DNA of 64,000 nucleotides from an uncultured Pseudomonas sp. (GCF_943846705.1 NZ_OX044366.1:1922001-1986000); one strand, 5' to 3'; shown: positions 1 through 9,156, counted from the stretch's first letter. Notes: generated by a model not told the origin, from the sequence alone. Translations and numbers: made by a program.

Positions 1-534
1 CGCGCCGATGATCCGGCGCTGGATGCCGTGGCGGGTGGTGTGGGTGGTGCGTTAGGGCGTGGTGGTATGCAGACCAAGCTGCGTGCGGCGCGCTTGGCGG
101 CGCGTTCCGGTGCGCATACAGTGATTGTTGGTGGTGCCATCGAGCAGGTGCTGGCGCGGCTCAGGGCGGGCGAGCGTCTGGGTACGCTACTTGCGCCCGA
201 GCGCGGTATGTTGGCGGCGCGCAAGCAGTGGTTGGCTGGGCATCTGCAGACCCGTGGTGTTCTGGTGTTGGATGAGGGGGCGGTCAAGGCGCTGGCGACC
301 GGCACGCGGAGTTTGCTGCCGGTTGGCGTGAAAGCTGTGCAGGGTAGCTTTCGTCGTGGTGAGATGGTTGTTTGTGTGGCGGCTGATGGCCGCGAAATTG
401 CCCGCGGCTTGGCCAATTACAGTGCGCTTGAGGCGCAGAAGATCATCGGTCAGTCGTCGGATGCCATTGAGCGGTTGCTCGGTTATGTGGATGAGCCTGA
501 GTTGGTGCATCGGGATAATTTGATTCTGGTCTGA
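1..534 (+). CDS. proB: Glutamate 5-kinase, C-terminal part (cut by window start)
   Basis: Glutamate 5-kinase phosphorylates glutamate in the first step of proline synthesis in the cytoplasm. The frame is open from base 1, so the N-terminal half lies outside the window. The visible part begins in the end of the kinase domain (GGMQTKLRAARLA, the motif that carries conserved Gly and Lys near the active site) and continues into a C-terminal PUA domain of about 80 residues (GTRSLLPVGVKAVQG, then GLANYSALEAQKIIG). Family proteins are about 370 residues, so roughly half is present. It is followed after 10 bases by creA on the same strand. Confidence 0.96.
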   Translation, partial: RADDPALDAVAGGVGGALGRGGMQTKLRAARLAARSGAHTVIVGGAIEQVLARLRAGERLGTLLAPERGMLAARKQWLAGHLQTRGVLVLDEGAVKALATGTRSLLPVGVKAVQGSFRRGEMVVCVAADGREIARGLANYSALEAQKIIGQSSDAIERLLGYVDEPELVHRDNLILV

Positions 535-544
535 GGGTAGGCTG

Positions 545-1009
545 ATGCGAGCTGTAAAGGGATTGCTGGGTGCGCTGATGTTGCTGCCTGGGTTGGCAGT
601 GGCGGAAAAGGTTGGTGAGGTGTCGACGGTTTTCAAGCTTATGGGGCCGAACGACAAGATCGTTGTCGAGGCTTTTGATGATCCCAAGGTGGCGGGGGTG
701 ACGTGTTACCTGTCGCGGGCCAAGACCGGTGGCGTCAAGGGCGGCCTGGGCTTGGCTGAAGATCGCGCCGAGGCATCGATTGCCTGTCGTCAGGTCGGGC
801 CAATCAGCTTTCTCGATAAGCTCAAGGAGGGTGAGGAGGTCTTTCGTGAGCGCACTTCGCTGGTGTTCAAGACCATGCAGGTGGTGCGCTTCTTCGATCA
901 GAAGCGCAATACCCTGGTTTATCTGGTCTACAGCGATCGGGTGATCGAAGGGAGTCCGCAAAATGCGGTGACGGCGATTCCGATTCTGCCCTGGCCGCAA
1001 AAGCCCTAA
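545..1009 (+). CDS. creA: CreA family periplasmic protein
   Basis: This 154-residue protein has a clear signal peptide (hydrophobic core GLLGALMLLPGLAVA, probable cleavage after AVA) and then the compact CreA family fold; the segments FKLMGPNDKIVVEAFDDP and VAGVTCYLSRAKTGG are typical of the family. Its function is not established; in E. coli creA sits beside the creBCD regulatory genes, whereas here it follows proB by ten bases, as in other pseudomonads. Length is normal for the family. A strong hairpin terminator lies just downstream. Confidence 0.93.
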   Translation: MRAVKGLLGALMLLPGLAVAEKVGEVSTVFKLMGPNDKIVVEAFDDPKVAGVTCYLSRAKTGGVKGGLGLAEDRAEASIACRQVGPISFLDKLKEGEEVFRERTSLVFKTMQVVRFFDQKRNTLVYLVYSDRVIEGSPQNAVTAIPILPWPQKP

Positions 1010-1011
1010 AG

Positions 1012-1039
1012 AAAAAGCCCGAAGAGATTCGGGCTTTTT
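1012..1039 (+). terminator. Rho-independent terminator after creA
   Basis: AAAAAGCCCGAA pairs with TTCGGGCTTTTT around a four-base loop, three bases after the creA stop. The A/T flanks are symmetric, so it could also work on the other strand. Confidence 0.9.
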
Positions 1040-1104
1040 CTTGTGTGTCGTTTGTCGGCTTGGTCTCTGGCTCGCAGGGGTGGTTGCGCTTTTCTCCGGG
1101 CAAT

Positions 1105-1130
1105 AAAAAACCGGCCTAAGCCGGTTTTTT
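1105..1130 (-). terminator. Rho-independent terminator after rpsT
   Basis: A six-A run, CCGGC, loop CTAA, GCCGG and a six-T run form a compact symmetric hairpin 28 bases past the rpsT stop. It fits as the rpsT terminator and as a second barrier to readthrough from creA. Confidence 0.9.
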
Positions 1131-1157
1131 AACATCTAACAGTGAGTCGCTAGCGGC

Positions 1158-1436
1158 TTAGGCAGCTGCAGCTTGGCTCAGTGCTTTGATGTGGCCATTC
1201 AGGCGGCTCTTATGGCGAGCTGCTTTGTTCTTGTGGATGATGCCTTTATCGGCCATACGGTCGATTACCGGCACAGCCAGGGTGTAAGCGGTTGTTGCAA
1301 GAGCAGCATCTTTAGCTTCAATAGCCTTGATAACGTTCTTGATGTAAGTACGGACCATCGAGCGCTGGCTGGCGTTATGGCTACGACGCTTCTCAGCCTG
1401 TTTTGCGCGTTTTTTGGCAGAAGGTGTATTGGCCAC
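1158..1436 (-). CDS. rpsT: 30S ribosomal protein S20
   Basis: S20 binds 16S rRNA early in assembly of the small ribosomal subunit. The 92-residue product is highly basic and begins VANTPSAKKRAKQAEKRR, the standard S20 N-terminus. The start is a GTG (read as Met), chosen because AGGAG lies just upstream and because the family begins with (M)ANTPSAKK; the open frame runs 13 codons further upstream without support. S20 genes of other gammaproteobacteria also use weak start codons, which takes part in translational autoregulation. The gene is monocistronic, with its own promoter and terminator. Confidence 0.97.
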   Translation of the reverse strand: MANTPSAKKRAKQAEKRRSHNASQRSMVRTYIKNVIKAIEAKDAALATTAYTLAVPVIDRMADKGIIHKNKAARHKSRLNGHIKALSQAAAA

Positions 1437-1487
1437 CGTCAAGCTCCTCGAAAAAATTCTGGGGGTTACAAACAAATAAGGCCGCGA

Positions 1488-1516
1488 ATCATGCCGATAT
1501 GAGGGCGTGCTGTCAA
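1488..1516 (-). promoter_or_regulatory. Sigma-70 promoter of rpsT
   Basis: On the minus strand a perfect TTGACA (1516-1511), a 17-base spacer and CATGAT (1493-1488) form a good housekeeping promoter, with the -10 box ending about 50 bases before the rpsT GTG. Confidence 0.7.
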
Positions 1517-1631
1517 CCCCGTAGGCTTTTCCCTGTGCTGGCCTGACCAGTGGCTGGGCGCTACACTCGTCGCCTTTGCGCGACGGCGGGTTTTCCGCGG
1601 CTGTGCTTGTTTGCGGAAATCGAATTATTAC

Positions 1632-3176
1632 ATGAATTTGCTCAAGTCGTTGGCCGCTGTCAGCTCCATGACCATGCTTTCGCGTGTGCTGGGCTTTGTA
1701 CGCGACACCATTATTGCTCGCACCTTCGGTGCTGGCGTGGCCTCGGACGCCTTTGTGGTGGCGTTCAAATTGCCCAATTTGCTGCGGCGTATTTTTGCTG
1801 AGGGGGCGTTTTCCCAGGCTTTTGTGCCGATTCTGGCCGAATATAAAACTCAGCAGGGCGATGAGGCTGCACGCACTTTTCTCGCTTATGTGACTGGCTT
1901 GCTGACCCTGGTGCTGGCGCTGGTCACCTTTATCGGCATTCTGGCTGCGCCGTGGATCGTCTGGGCCTCCGCGCCGGGCTTTGCCGATGAGGCGGAGCGC
2001 TTTGAGCTGACCACCGATCTGTTGCGGATCACCTTCCCTTATATTTTGCTGATCTCGCTGTCGTCGCTGGCCGGGGCGGTACTCAATACCTGGAACCGTT
2101 TCTCGGTGCCTGCGTTTGTGCCGACCTTGCTGAACGTCAGCATGATTGTCTTTGCGCTATTCCTGACGCCTTATTTTGACCCGCCGATCATGGCGCTGGG
2201 CTGGGCGGTGTTGGTGGGCGGGCTGTTGCAGCTGTTATTTCAGCTGCCGCACCTGCACAAGATCGGCATGCTGGTGCTGCCACGTCTGAATCTGAAAGAC
2301 ACCGGTGTTTGGCGGGTGGTGAAGCAGATGGGGCCGGCGATCTTCGGGGTCTCGGTCAGTCAGATCTCCTTGATCATCAACACGGTTTTCGCCTCTTTTC
2401 TGGTTGCCGGCTCTGTGTCGTGGATGTATTACGCCGACCGGCTGATGGAGTTGCCGGCTGGCGTGCTCGGCGTTGCGCTAGGGACCATTCTGCTGCCGGC
2501 CTTGTCGAAAACCCATGCTGGAGCCAGTCGCGAGGATTACTCCAAGCTGCTCGACTGGGGCTTGCGGCTGTGCCTGGTGTTGGCGCTGCCCAGTGCGGTG
2601 GCGTTGGCCATTATCTCCGAGCCGCTGATCGCCTCGTTGTTCCAGTACGGCAAGTTCAGTGCGGCCGACACGGCGATGACGCAGCGCGCGCTGATCGCTT
2701 ACTCATTCGGTCTGGTCGGGATTATTTTGGTGAAAATCCTCGCGCCCGCCTTTTACGCCCAGCAGAACATCAAAACCCCGGTGCGTATCGGTCTGGTGAC
2801 GCTGCTGGCAACCCAGGCCATGAACATCCTTTTCGTCTTCGTGATCCCGCTGGCGCATGCCGGGCTGGCCTTGGCGATTGGTTTGGCCGCCTGTCTGAAT
2901 GCCGGGCTGCTGTATTGGCAGTTACGTAAGCGCGAGATGTTTACCCCGCAGCCAGGCTGGGCGATGTTTGCTGGTAAGTTGTTGCTGGCGTTGCTGGCAA
3001 TGGTGGCGGCGCTGCTGTTGGTCATGCAGCAGCTGCCGGCTTGGGCGGACGGCAGCATGCTCTGGCGCTTGCTGCGATTGGCCGGACTGGTTGGCGTGGG
3101 GCTGCTGGCCTATTTCGCGGTGTTGGCGCTGCTGGGCTTTCGTCTGCGTGACTTCGCCCGGCGCAGCGCGCTCTGA
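1632..3176 (+). CDS. murJ: Lipid II flippase MurJ
   Basis: MurJ flips the undecaprenyl-linked peptidoglycan precursor lipid II across the inner membrane. The 514-residue product is hydrophobic throughout, consistent with the 14 membrane segments of the MVF/MOP family. The N-terminus MNLLKSLAAVSSMTMLSRV and the following FGAGVASDAFVVAFKLPN and RRIFAEGAFSQAFVPIL are hallmark segments of proteobacterial MurJ and fix the ATG start; an in-frame TTG seven codons upstream is less likely. It lies between rpsT (divergent) and ribF, as in other pseudomonads. Confidence 0.97.
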   Translation: MNLLKSLAAVSSMTMLSRVLGFVRDTIIARTFGAGVASDAFVVAFKLPNLLRRIFAEGAFSQAFVPILAEYKTQQGDEAARTFLAYVTGLLTLVLALVTFIGILAAPWIVWASAPGFADEAERFELTTDLLRITFPYILLISLSSLAGAVLNTWNRFSVPAFVPTLLNVSMIVFALFLTPYFDPPIMALGWAVLVGGLLQLLFQLPHLHKIGMLVLPRLNLKDTGVWRVVKQMGPAIFGVSVSQISLIINTVFASFLVAGSVSWMYYADRLMELPAGVLGVALGTILLPALSKTHAGASREDYSKLLDWGLRLCLVLALPSAVALAIISEPLIASLFQYGKFSAADTAMTQRALIAYSFGLVGIILVKILAPAFYAQQNIKTPVRIGLVTLLATQAMNILFVFVIPLAHAGLALAIGLAACLNAGLLYWQLRKREMFTPQPGWAMFAGKLLLALLAMVAALLLVMQQLPAWADGSMLWRLLRLAGLVGVGLLAYFAVLALLGFRLRDFARRSAL

Positions 3177-3252
3177 AGGCGGCTGATTTGCCGCCTGTTG
3201 TCTGCTGCCCGGTGTGCGTATAATCGACCACTTTATGAGCAAGAAGCGCGTT

Positions 3253-4179
3253 ATGCAGCTGGTTCGAGGCCTACACAATTTGCGGCCCCAGCATCGGGGC
3301 TGTGTCGCCACCATCGGTAATTTCGACGGCGTCCATCGTGGTCACCAGGCCATCTTGGCGCGTTTGCGTGAGCGCTCCGCTGAGCTGGGCGTGCCTAGCT
3401 GTGTGTTGATTTTCGAGCCGCAACCCCGTGAATTCTTCGCGCCCGACAGCGCCCCGGCTCGTTTAACTCGCTTGCGGGATAAGTTGGCACTGCTGGCTGC
3501 GGAGGGTGTTGATCAGGTGTTGTGCCTGAGCTTCACCCCCCGTTTGCGCGAGCTGAGCGCCGCCGAGTTCGTCCAGCGCGTGCTGGTCGATGGCCTAGGT
3601 GTGCAGCACCTGGAAGTCGGTGATGATTTCCGTTTTGGTTGTGATCGTGCTGGCGATTTTGCCTTCCTGGCCGAGGCTGGTGAGCGTGAAGGCTTCAGTG
3701 TCGAGGCAGCCAGCACGGTCGAGCTGGACGGTATTCGTGTCAGCAGCACGCGGGTGCGTGAAGCGCTGGATGTCGGCGATTTTGCCCTGGCGCAGCACTT
3801 GCTTGGGCGGCCCTTCCAGATCGCCGGGCGAGTCTTGCACGGGCAGAAGTTGGGGCGACAGCTGGATGCGCCAACCGCCAATGTGCAGCTAAAACGCAAG
3901 CGTGTGCCGCTGCGCGGGGTGTATCTGGTTAGCACTGAAATCGACGGCCAGACTTGGCCGGGTGTGGCCAATATTGGTGTGCGACCGAGTGTTACAGGTG
4001 ATGGCAGTGCCCACCTGGAAGTACATGTGCTGGATTTTGCCGGTGATCTATATGGCCGGCGTTTAACGGTGGCCTTCCACCGCAAGCTGCGTGATGAGCA
4101 GCGTTTCGCCTCGCTTGAGGCACTCAAGGCAGCAATTGCTGCCGATATTGTCGCCGCCCGCGCCTATTGGTGCGCTTAA
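3253..4179 (+). CDS. ribF: Bifunctional riboflavin kinase / FAD synthetase
   Basis: RibF converts riboflavin to FMN and then FAD. The 308-residue product has an N-terminal nucleotidyltransferase domain (TIGNFDGVHRGHQAIL near the start, and the SSTRVREAL segment near residue 165) and a C-terminal flavokinase domain with PTANVQLKRKRVPLRGVYLV. The start at MQLVRGLHNLRPQH matches the usual Pseudomonas N-terminus; an in-frame ATG six codons upstream is possible. A TATAAT at 3219-3224 may be the -10 box of a promoter for ribF and the genes behind it, which would favour the downstream start. ileS follows after 33 bases. Confidence 0.96.
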   Translation: MQLVRGLHNLRPQHRGCVATIGNFDGVHRGHQAILARLRERSAELGVPSCVLIFEPQPREFFAPDSAPARLTRLRDKLALLAAEGVDQVLCLSFTPRLRELSAAEFVQRVLVDGLGVQHLEVGDDFRFGCDRAGDFAFLAEAGEREGFSVEAASTVELDGIRVSSTRVREALDVGDFALAQHLLGRPFQIAGRVLHGQKLGRQLDAPTANVQLKRKRVPLRGVYLVSTEIDGQTWPGVANIGVRPSVTGDGSAHLEVHVLDFAGDLYGRRLTVAFHRKLRDEQRFASLEALKAAIAADIVAARAYWCA

Positions 4180-4212
4180 ACACATAGCGCCAACCGCTTA
4201 GAAGAGCCTGAA

Positions 4213-7044
4213 ATGACTGACTACAAAGCCACGTTGAATCTGCCTGATACCCAATTCCCGATGAAAGCCGGTCTGCCGCAGCGCGAGCCGCAGATTTTGC
4301 AGCGTTGGAATGAAATTGGCCTGTATCAGAAGCTGCGTGCGCAAGGCGAAGGCCGGCCGAAGTTCGTCCTGCATGATGGCCCGCCCTACGCCAACGGCAG
4401 CATTCACATTGGTCATGCGGTCAACAAGATCCTCAAGGACATCATTACCCGCTCCAAGACCCTGGCCGGCTATGACGCCCCCTATGTGCCGGGCTGGGAC
4501 TGCCACGGCCTGCCGATTGAGCACAAGGTGGAAACCACCTTCGGCAAGAATCAGCCCTCTGACCTGACCCGTGAGCGCTGCCGGACCTATGCCGGCGAGC
4601 AGATCGAAGGGCAGAAGGCCGACTTTATCCGCCTGGGCGTGCTGGGTGACTGGGGCAATCCGTACAAGACCATGGACTTTGCCAACGAAGCCGGCGAGAT
4701 CCGCGCGCTGGCCGAGATGGTCAAGCAAGGCTTTGTGTTCAAGGGTCTGAAACCAGTCAACTGGTGCTTCGATTGCGGTTCGGCGCTGGCTGAGGCTGAA
4801 GTCGAGTATCAGGACAAGAAGTCCGAGGCTATCGACGTGGCCTTCGTGGTTGAAGATACCGACAAGCTGGCCGCTGCCTTTGGTCTGTCCAGCCTGCCGA
4901 AGCCTGCTTCTATCGTGATCTGGACCACCACGCCGTGGACCATTCCTGCCAACCAGGCGCTTAACGTCCACCCCGAGTTTACCTATGCCTTGGTCGACAC
5001 TGGCGAGCGCCTGCTACTGCTGGCGGAAGAGCTGGTTGAAGGCTGCCTGGCCCGTTATGGCCTGCAAGGTGAAGTGATCGCCACGGCTCCGGGCGCTGCG
5101 CTGGAGCTGATCCGCTGCCGTCATCCGTTCTACGAGCGCTTCGCCCCGGTGTATCTGGCGGAATACGTTGAGCTGGGTGCCGGTACTGGCGTCGTGCACT
5201 CGGCCCCGGCCTATGGCGAAGACGACTTCCGCTCCTGCAAAGGCTACGGCATGAGCAATGACGATATTCTCAGTCCGGTGCAGAGCAATGGCGTGTACGT
5301 CAGCGATCTGCCGTTCTTCGGCGGCCAGTTTATCTGGAAAGCCAATCCGGCCATCGTCGCCAAGCTCGAAGAAGTCGGCGCGCTGCTCAAGCACGAAGCC
5401 ATCCAGCACAGCTACATGCACTGCTGGCGGCACAAAACGCCGCTGATTTACCGCGCGACGGCGCAGTGGTTCGTTGGCATGGACAAGCAGCCTCACGAAG
5501 GCAACACCCTGCGCGAGCGTGCATTGAGCGCCATCGAGCAGACCGAGTTCGTTCCAGCTTGGGGCCAGGCGCGCTTGCACAGCATGATTGCCGGGCGTCC
5601 GGACTGGTGCATCTCGCGTCAGCGTAACTGGGGCGTGCCGATCCCGTTCTTCCTGCACAAGGCGTCGGGTGAGCTGCACCCGCGCACCGCCGAGCTGATG
5701 GAAGAAGTCGCTCAGCGCGTTGAGCAAGAGGGCATCGAAGCCTGGTTCAAGCTCGACGCTGCCGAGTTGCTGGGTGATGAAGCCGCCGACTACGACAAAA
5801 TCAGCGACACCTTGGACGTCTGGTTTGACTCGGGCACCACCCACCGGCACGTAATGCGTGGCTCGCACCCGATGGGCCACGACAGCGGCCCGCGCGCTGA
5901 TCTGTACCTGGAAGGTTCCGACCAGCATCGCGGCTGGTTCCATTCCTCCTTGCTGACCGGTGCGGCGATCGACGGCCATGCGCCGTACAAAGAGCTGCTG
6001 ACCCATGGTTTTGTAGTCGACGAGAACGGCCGCAAGATGTCCAAGTCGATGGGTAACGTGGTCGCACCGCAGGAAGTCAACGACAGCCTGGGTGCCGATA
6101 TTCTGCGCCTGTGGGTGTCGTCCACCGACTACTCCGGTGAAATGGCCGTGTCCAAGGTCATCCTGCAGCGCAGCGCCGATTCTTACCGGCGTATCCGTAA
6201 TACCGCGCGCTTCCTGCTGTCCAACCTCAGCGGTTTCGACCCAGCGCAGCATCTGCTGCCGGTCGATGAGATGTTGGCGCTGGACCGTTGGGCAGTCGAT
6301 CGTGCGCTGCTGCTGCAGCGCGAAATTGAAGAGGCCTACGACAGCTACCGCTTCTGGAACGTCTACCAGAAGGTGCACAACTTCTGCGTGCAGGAACTGG
6401 GTGGCTTCTACCTCGACATCATCAAAGACCGTCAGTACACCACCGCCGCCGACAGCGTGGCGCGTCGCTCCTGTCAGAGTGCGCTGTACCACATCGCTGA
6501 AGCCCTGGTGCGCTGGATCGCCCCGGTGTTGTCCTTCACCGCCGACGAGTTTTGGCAGTACCTGCCGGGCGAGCGCAATGAGTCGGTGATGCTCAATGGC
6601 TGGTACCAGGGCCTGAGCGAGCTGCCGCAGGACTTCGAACTGAGCCGCGAGTTCTGGGAGCGGGTCATGGCGGTCAAGGTCGCGGTGAACAAGGAGATGG
6701 AAAACCTGCGCGCGGCCAAGGCCATCGGCGGCAACCTGCAGGCCGAAGTCACCTTGTATGCCGAAGACAGCTTGATTGCAGATCTGAACAAGCTCGGCAA
6801 CGAGCTGCGTTTCGTGCTGATCACCTCCACCGCCAGCTTGGCGCCGTTCAGTGCGGCGCCAGGCGATGCAGTTGTAACCGAAGTGGCCGGCCTCAAATTG
6901 AAAGTGCTCAAGTCCGCTCACGCCAAGTGCGCGCGCTGCTGGCACCACCGTGAGGATGTCGGCGTGAAGCCGGCGCATCCGGAAATCTGCGGTCGTTGCG
7001 TGGACAATATCGAAGGCGCTGGCGAGGTTCGTCACTATGCTTAA
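4213..7044 (+). CDS. ileS: Isoleucyl-tRNA synthetase
   Basis: Charges tRNA-Ile with isoleucine and edits misactivated valine. At 943 residues this is the full-length bacterial type. The class I signatures are present: PPYANGSIHIGHA (HIGH near residue 64) and GRKMSKSMGNVV (KMSKS near residue 606). The editing domain holds the TTTPWTIPANQAL segment. A zinc-binding tail carries CARCWHHREDVG and CGRCVDNI, typical of the mupirocin-sensitive bacterial class. The stop codon lies inside lspA (8-base overlap), so the two are probably translated in a coupled way. Confidence 0.98.
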   Translation: MTDYKATLNLPDTQFPMKAGLPQREPQILQRWNEIGLYQKLRAQGEGRPKFVLHDGPPYANGSIHIGHAVNKILKDIITRSKTLAGYDAPYVPGWDCHGLPIEHKVETTFGKNQPSDLTRERCRTYAGEQIEGQKADFIRLGVLGDWGNPYKTMDFANEAGEIRALAEMVKQGFVFKGLKPVNWCFDCGSALAEAEVEYQDKKSEAIDVAFVVEDTDKLAAAFGLSSLPKPASIVIWTTTPWTIPANQALNVHPEFTYALVDTGERLLLLAEELVEGCLARYGLQGEVIATAPGAALELIRCRHPFYERFAPVYLAEYVELGAGTGVVHSAPAYGEDDFRSCKGYGMSNDDILSPVQSNGVYVSDLPFFGGQFIWKANPAIVAKLEEVGALLKHEAIQHSYMHCWRHKTPLIYRATAQWFVGMDKQPHEGNTLRERALSAIEQTEFVPAWGQARLHSMIAGRPDWCISRQRNWGVPIPFFLHKASGELHPRTAELMEEVAQRVEQEGIEAWFKLDAAELLGDEAADYDKISDTLDVWFDSGTTHRHVMRGSHPMGHDSGPRADLYLEGSDQHRGWFHSSLLTGAAIDGHAPYKELLTHGFVVDENGRKMSKSMGNVVAPQEVNDSLGADILRLWVSSTDYSGEMAVSKVILQRSADSYRRIRNTARFLLSNLSGFDPAQHLLPVDEMLALDRWAVDRALLLQREIEEAYDSYRFWNVYQKVHNFCVQELGGFYLDIIKDRQYTTAADSVARRSCQSALYHIAEALVRWIAPVLSFTADEFWQYLPGERNESVMLNGWYQGLSELPQDFELSREFWERVMAVKVAVNKEMENLRAAKAIGGNLQAEVTLYAEDSLIADLNKLGNELRFVLITSTASLAPFSAAPGDAVVTEVAGLKLKVLKSAHAKCARCWHHREDVGVKPAHPEICGRCVDNIEGAGEVRHYA

Positions 7045-7561
7045 CAACGGCCTGCCTAAAGCCAGCCGTTTCGGGCATTTGGCGTGGTTGTGGCTGAGCC
7101 TGTTGGTGTTTGTGGTCGATCAGGCGAGCAAGTTTTACTTCGACAACAGCCTGACCATGTACCAGCAGATTGTGATCATCCCCGATTACTTCAGCTGGAC
7201 CCTGGCCTACAACACCGGCGCGGCCTTCAGTTTCCTGGCGGATGCGGCGGGCTGGCAGCGCTGGTTCTTCGCTGCAATCGCCCTGGTGGTCAGCGTGGTG
7301 CTGGTGGTGTGGCTCAAACGTCTCAAGCCCGGTGAAACCTGGCTAGCGCTAGCGCTGGCGCTGGTGCTGGGTGGCGCGCTGGGTAACTTGGTCGACCGGG
7401 TGGTGTTTGGCCATGTGGTCGACTTCATCTTGCTGCACTGGCACCAGCAATGGTATTTCCCGGCCTTCAACGTGGCCGATATGGCGATTACTGGCGGTGC
7501 CATCCTGTTGGCACTGGATATGTTTAAAGGCGAGAAGTCCGGAGACGCAGCCCATGACTGA
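7037..7561 (+). CDS. lspA: Lipoprotein signal peptidase (signal peptidase II)
   Basis: LspA is an inner-membrane aspartyl protease that removes the signal peptide of diacylated prolipoproteins. The 174-residue protein has four hydrophobic segments and the conserved VVDQASKFYF, AYNTGAAFSFLAD, GNLVDRVVFGHVVDFI and FNVADMAI blocks; the Asp residues in the last two (NLVDR and NVAD) are the catalytic pair. It overlaps ileS by 8 bases and fkpB by 8 bases, forming a tight ileS-lspA-fkpB-ispH group. Confidence 0.97.
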   Translation: MLNNGLPKASRFGHLAWLWLSLLVFVVDQASKFYFDNSLTMYQQIVIIPDYFSWTLAYNTGAAFSFLADAAGWQRWFFAAIALVVSVVLVVWLKRLKPGETWLALALALVLGGALGNLVDRVVFGHVVDFILLHWHQQWYFPAFNVADMAITGGAILLALDMFKGEKSGDAAHD

Positions 7562-8006
7562 CCCTATCACCCAAGAGCAGCGAATTGGCCCGGACAAGGA
7601 AGTGACCCTGCATTTCGCCCTCAAGCTGGACAACGGCGATGTGGTCGATAGCACTTTCGATAAAAAACCCGCGACCTTCAAGGTCGGTGACGGCAACCTG
7701 CTGCCGGGCTTCGAACAGGCCATCTACGGGCTCAAGGCGGGCGACAAACGCAGCCTGGAGATCAGCCCGGAGCAGGGCTTCGGTCAAGGTAATCCGCAAA
7801 ACGTCCAAGTGATGCCGCGGAGTCAGTTCCAGGACATGGAGCTGTCGGAAGGCCTGCTGGTGATTTTCAATGATGCCGCCAATGCCGAGCTGCCTGGGGT
7901 GGTCAAAGCCTTTGACGACAGCCAGGTCACCATCGATTTTAATCACCCGCTGGCCGGCAAGGCGCTGAGCTTTGATGTGGAAATCATCGAGGTCAAAGCG
8001 CTCTGA
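7554..8006 (+). CDS. fkpB: FKBP-type peptidyl-prolyl isomerase (SlpA/FkpB)
   Basis: This 150-residue protein belongs to the SlyD-like FKBP prolyl isomerases. Visible features are the N-terminal HFALKLDNGDVVDSTFDKKP strand pair, the GDGNLLPGFEQAIYGLKAGD active-site segment, and the inserted-in-flap domain (QNVQVMPRSQF to NHPLAGKALSFDVEII). It lacks the His-rich metal-binding tail of SlyD, so FkpB/SlpA is the better name. The ATG overlaps the last codons of lspA. Confidence 0.95.
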   Translation: MTDPITQEQRIGPDKEVTLHFALKLDNGDVVDSTFDKKPATFKVGDGNLLPGFEQAIYGLKAGDKRSLEISPEQGFGQGNPQNVQVMPRSQFQDMELSEGLLVIFNDAANAELPGVVKAFDDSQVTIDFNHPLAGKALSFDVEIIEVKAL

Positions 8007-8020
8007 TCAGTGCAATATTT

Positions 8021-8092
8021 TCGTAGGGTGGGTTAGGCGCACAGGCGCGGTTTGAGCCCGGAGCCGGTTGTTTAGCGCGCCGTAACCCACCA
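8021..8092 (+). repeat. Dispersed palindromic repeat, copy 1
   Basis: The left arm GGTGGGTTAGGCGC pairs with the right arm GCGCCGTAACCCACC (one-base bulge) around a central spacer. A further degenerate half arm (CCGCTAACCCAACC) lies near 8158-8171. The same architecture occurs at 35113-35184 and a single arm at 46701-46722. It sits between fkpB and ispH and leaves both genes intact. Confidence 0.75.
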
Positions 8093-8208
8093 TGCTTGGT
8101 ATGTTGGGTACTGTGCTGTTTGGCTGCGCGGCATTCGTGGATCATGCTGCGATATACCGCTAACCCAACCTGCGACAACTTTCGTTTACGCGCGTCGAGA
8201 TCACCAGC

Positions 8209-9156
8209 ATGCATATCAAACTCGCCAACCCTCGTGGTTTCTGTGCCGGCGTCGACCGCGCCATCGAGATCGTCAACCGCGCGCTGGAAGTCTTCGGCCC
8301 GCCCATCTATGTGCGTCACGAAGTGGTGCACAACAAGTTTGTGGTGGAAGACCTGCGTTCGCGTGGTGCGGTCTTTGTCGAAGAGTTGGACCAGGTGCCG
8401 GATGATGTGATTGTCATCTTCAGCGCCCACGGCGTCTCCCAGGCGGTGCGCAACGAGGCTGAGCGGCGTGGCCTGAAAGTCTTCGATGCCACCTGCCCAC
8501 TGGTGACCAAGGTGCATATGGAGGTGGTGCGCTACAGCCGTGAGGGGCGCGAGTGCATCCTGATCGGCCACGAAGGTCACCCGGAAGTCGAAGGTACCAT
8601 GGGCCAATACGACGCCAGCAACGGCGGCACCATCTACCTGGTCGAAGACGAAACGGACGTGGCGGCACTGCAGGTGCGCAACCCGCAGGCTCTGGCCTTC
8701 GTTACCCAGACCACCCTGTCGATGGACGATACCAGCAAGGTGATCGATGCCCTGCGCAGCAAATACCCCGCCATCGGTGGCCCACGTAAGGACGACATCT
8801 GCTACGCCACGCAAAACCGTCAGGATGCCGTCAAGCAGCTCGCTGCTGAGTGCGATGTGTTGTTGGTCGTTGGCAGCCCCAACAGCTCAAACTCCAACCG
8901 CCTGCGCGAGCTGGCCGAACGCATGGGCACACCCGCCTACCTGATCGATGGGGCGGAAGACCTCAAGCAGGAATGGTTTTCGGGCGTTAGCGGCATCGGT
9001 ATTACTGCCGGCGCATCTGCCCCCGAAGTACTGGTGCAGGGCGTGATTAAGCAGCTTGGGGTGTGGGGCGCGAGTAATGCGCAGGAGCTGGCAGGAAGGC
9101 CGGAGAATGTAACCTTTTCGATGCCGAAAGAGTTGCGGGTTATTGCTCGCCAGTAA
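8209..9156 (+). CDS. ispH: 4-hydroxy-3-methylbut-2-enyl diphosphate reductase
   Basis: IspH (LytB) is the last enzyme of the MEP isoprenoid pathway and makes IPP and DMAPP. The 315-residue protein has the three Cys that hold its iron-sulfur cluster: in NPRGFCAGVDRAI (Cys12), DATCPLVTKVH and DICYATQNRQDAV. The catalytic TQTTLSMDD and SSNSNRLRELA blocks are also intact. It ends at a perfect bidirectional terminator shared with the convergent pilin operon. Confidence 0.98.
   Translation: MHIKLANPRGFCAGVDRAIEIVNRALEVFGPPIYVRHEVVHNKFVVEDLRSRGAVFVEELDQVPDDVIVIFSAHGVSQAVRNEAERRGLKVFDATCPLVTKVHMEVVRYSREGRECILIGHEGHPEVEGTMGQYDASNGGTIYLVEDETDVAALQVRNPQALAFVTQTTLSMDDTSKVIDALRSKYPAIGGPRKDDICYATQNRQDAVKQLAAECDVLLVVGSPNSSNSNRLRELAERMGTPAYLIDGAEDLKQEWFSGVSGIGITAGASAPEVLVQGVIKQLGVWGASNAQELAGRPENVTFSMPKELRVIARQ

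Noticed and set aside
5014..7047. Long open frame (about 677 codons) on the minus strand opposite ileS
   Set aside because: Opposite strand of an undoubted essential gene; no domain recognised and GC-rich third positions make such antisense frames common.
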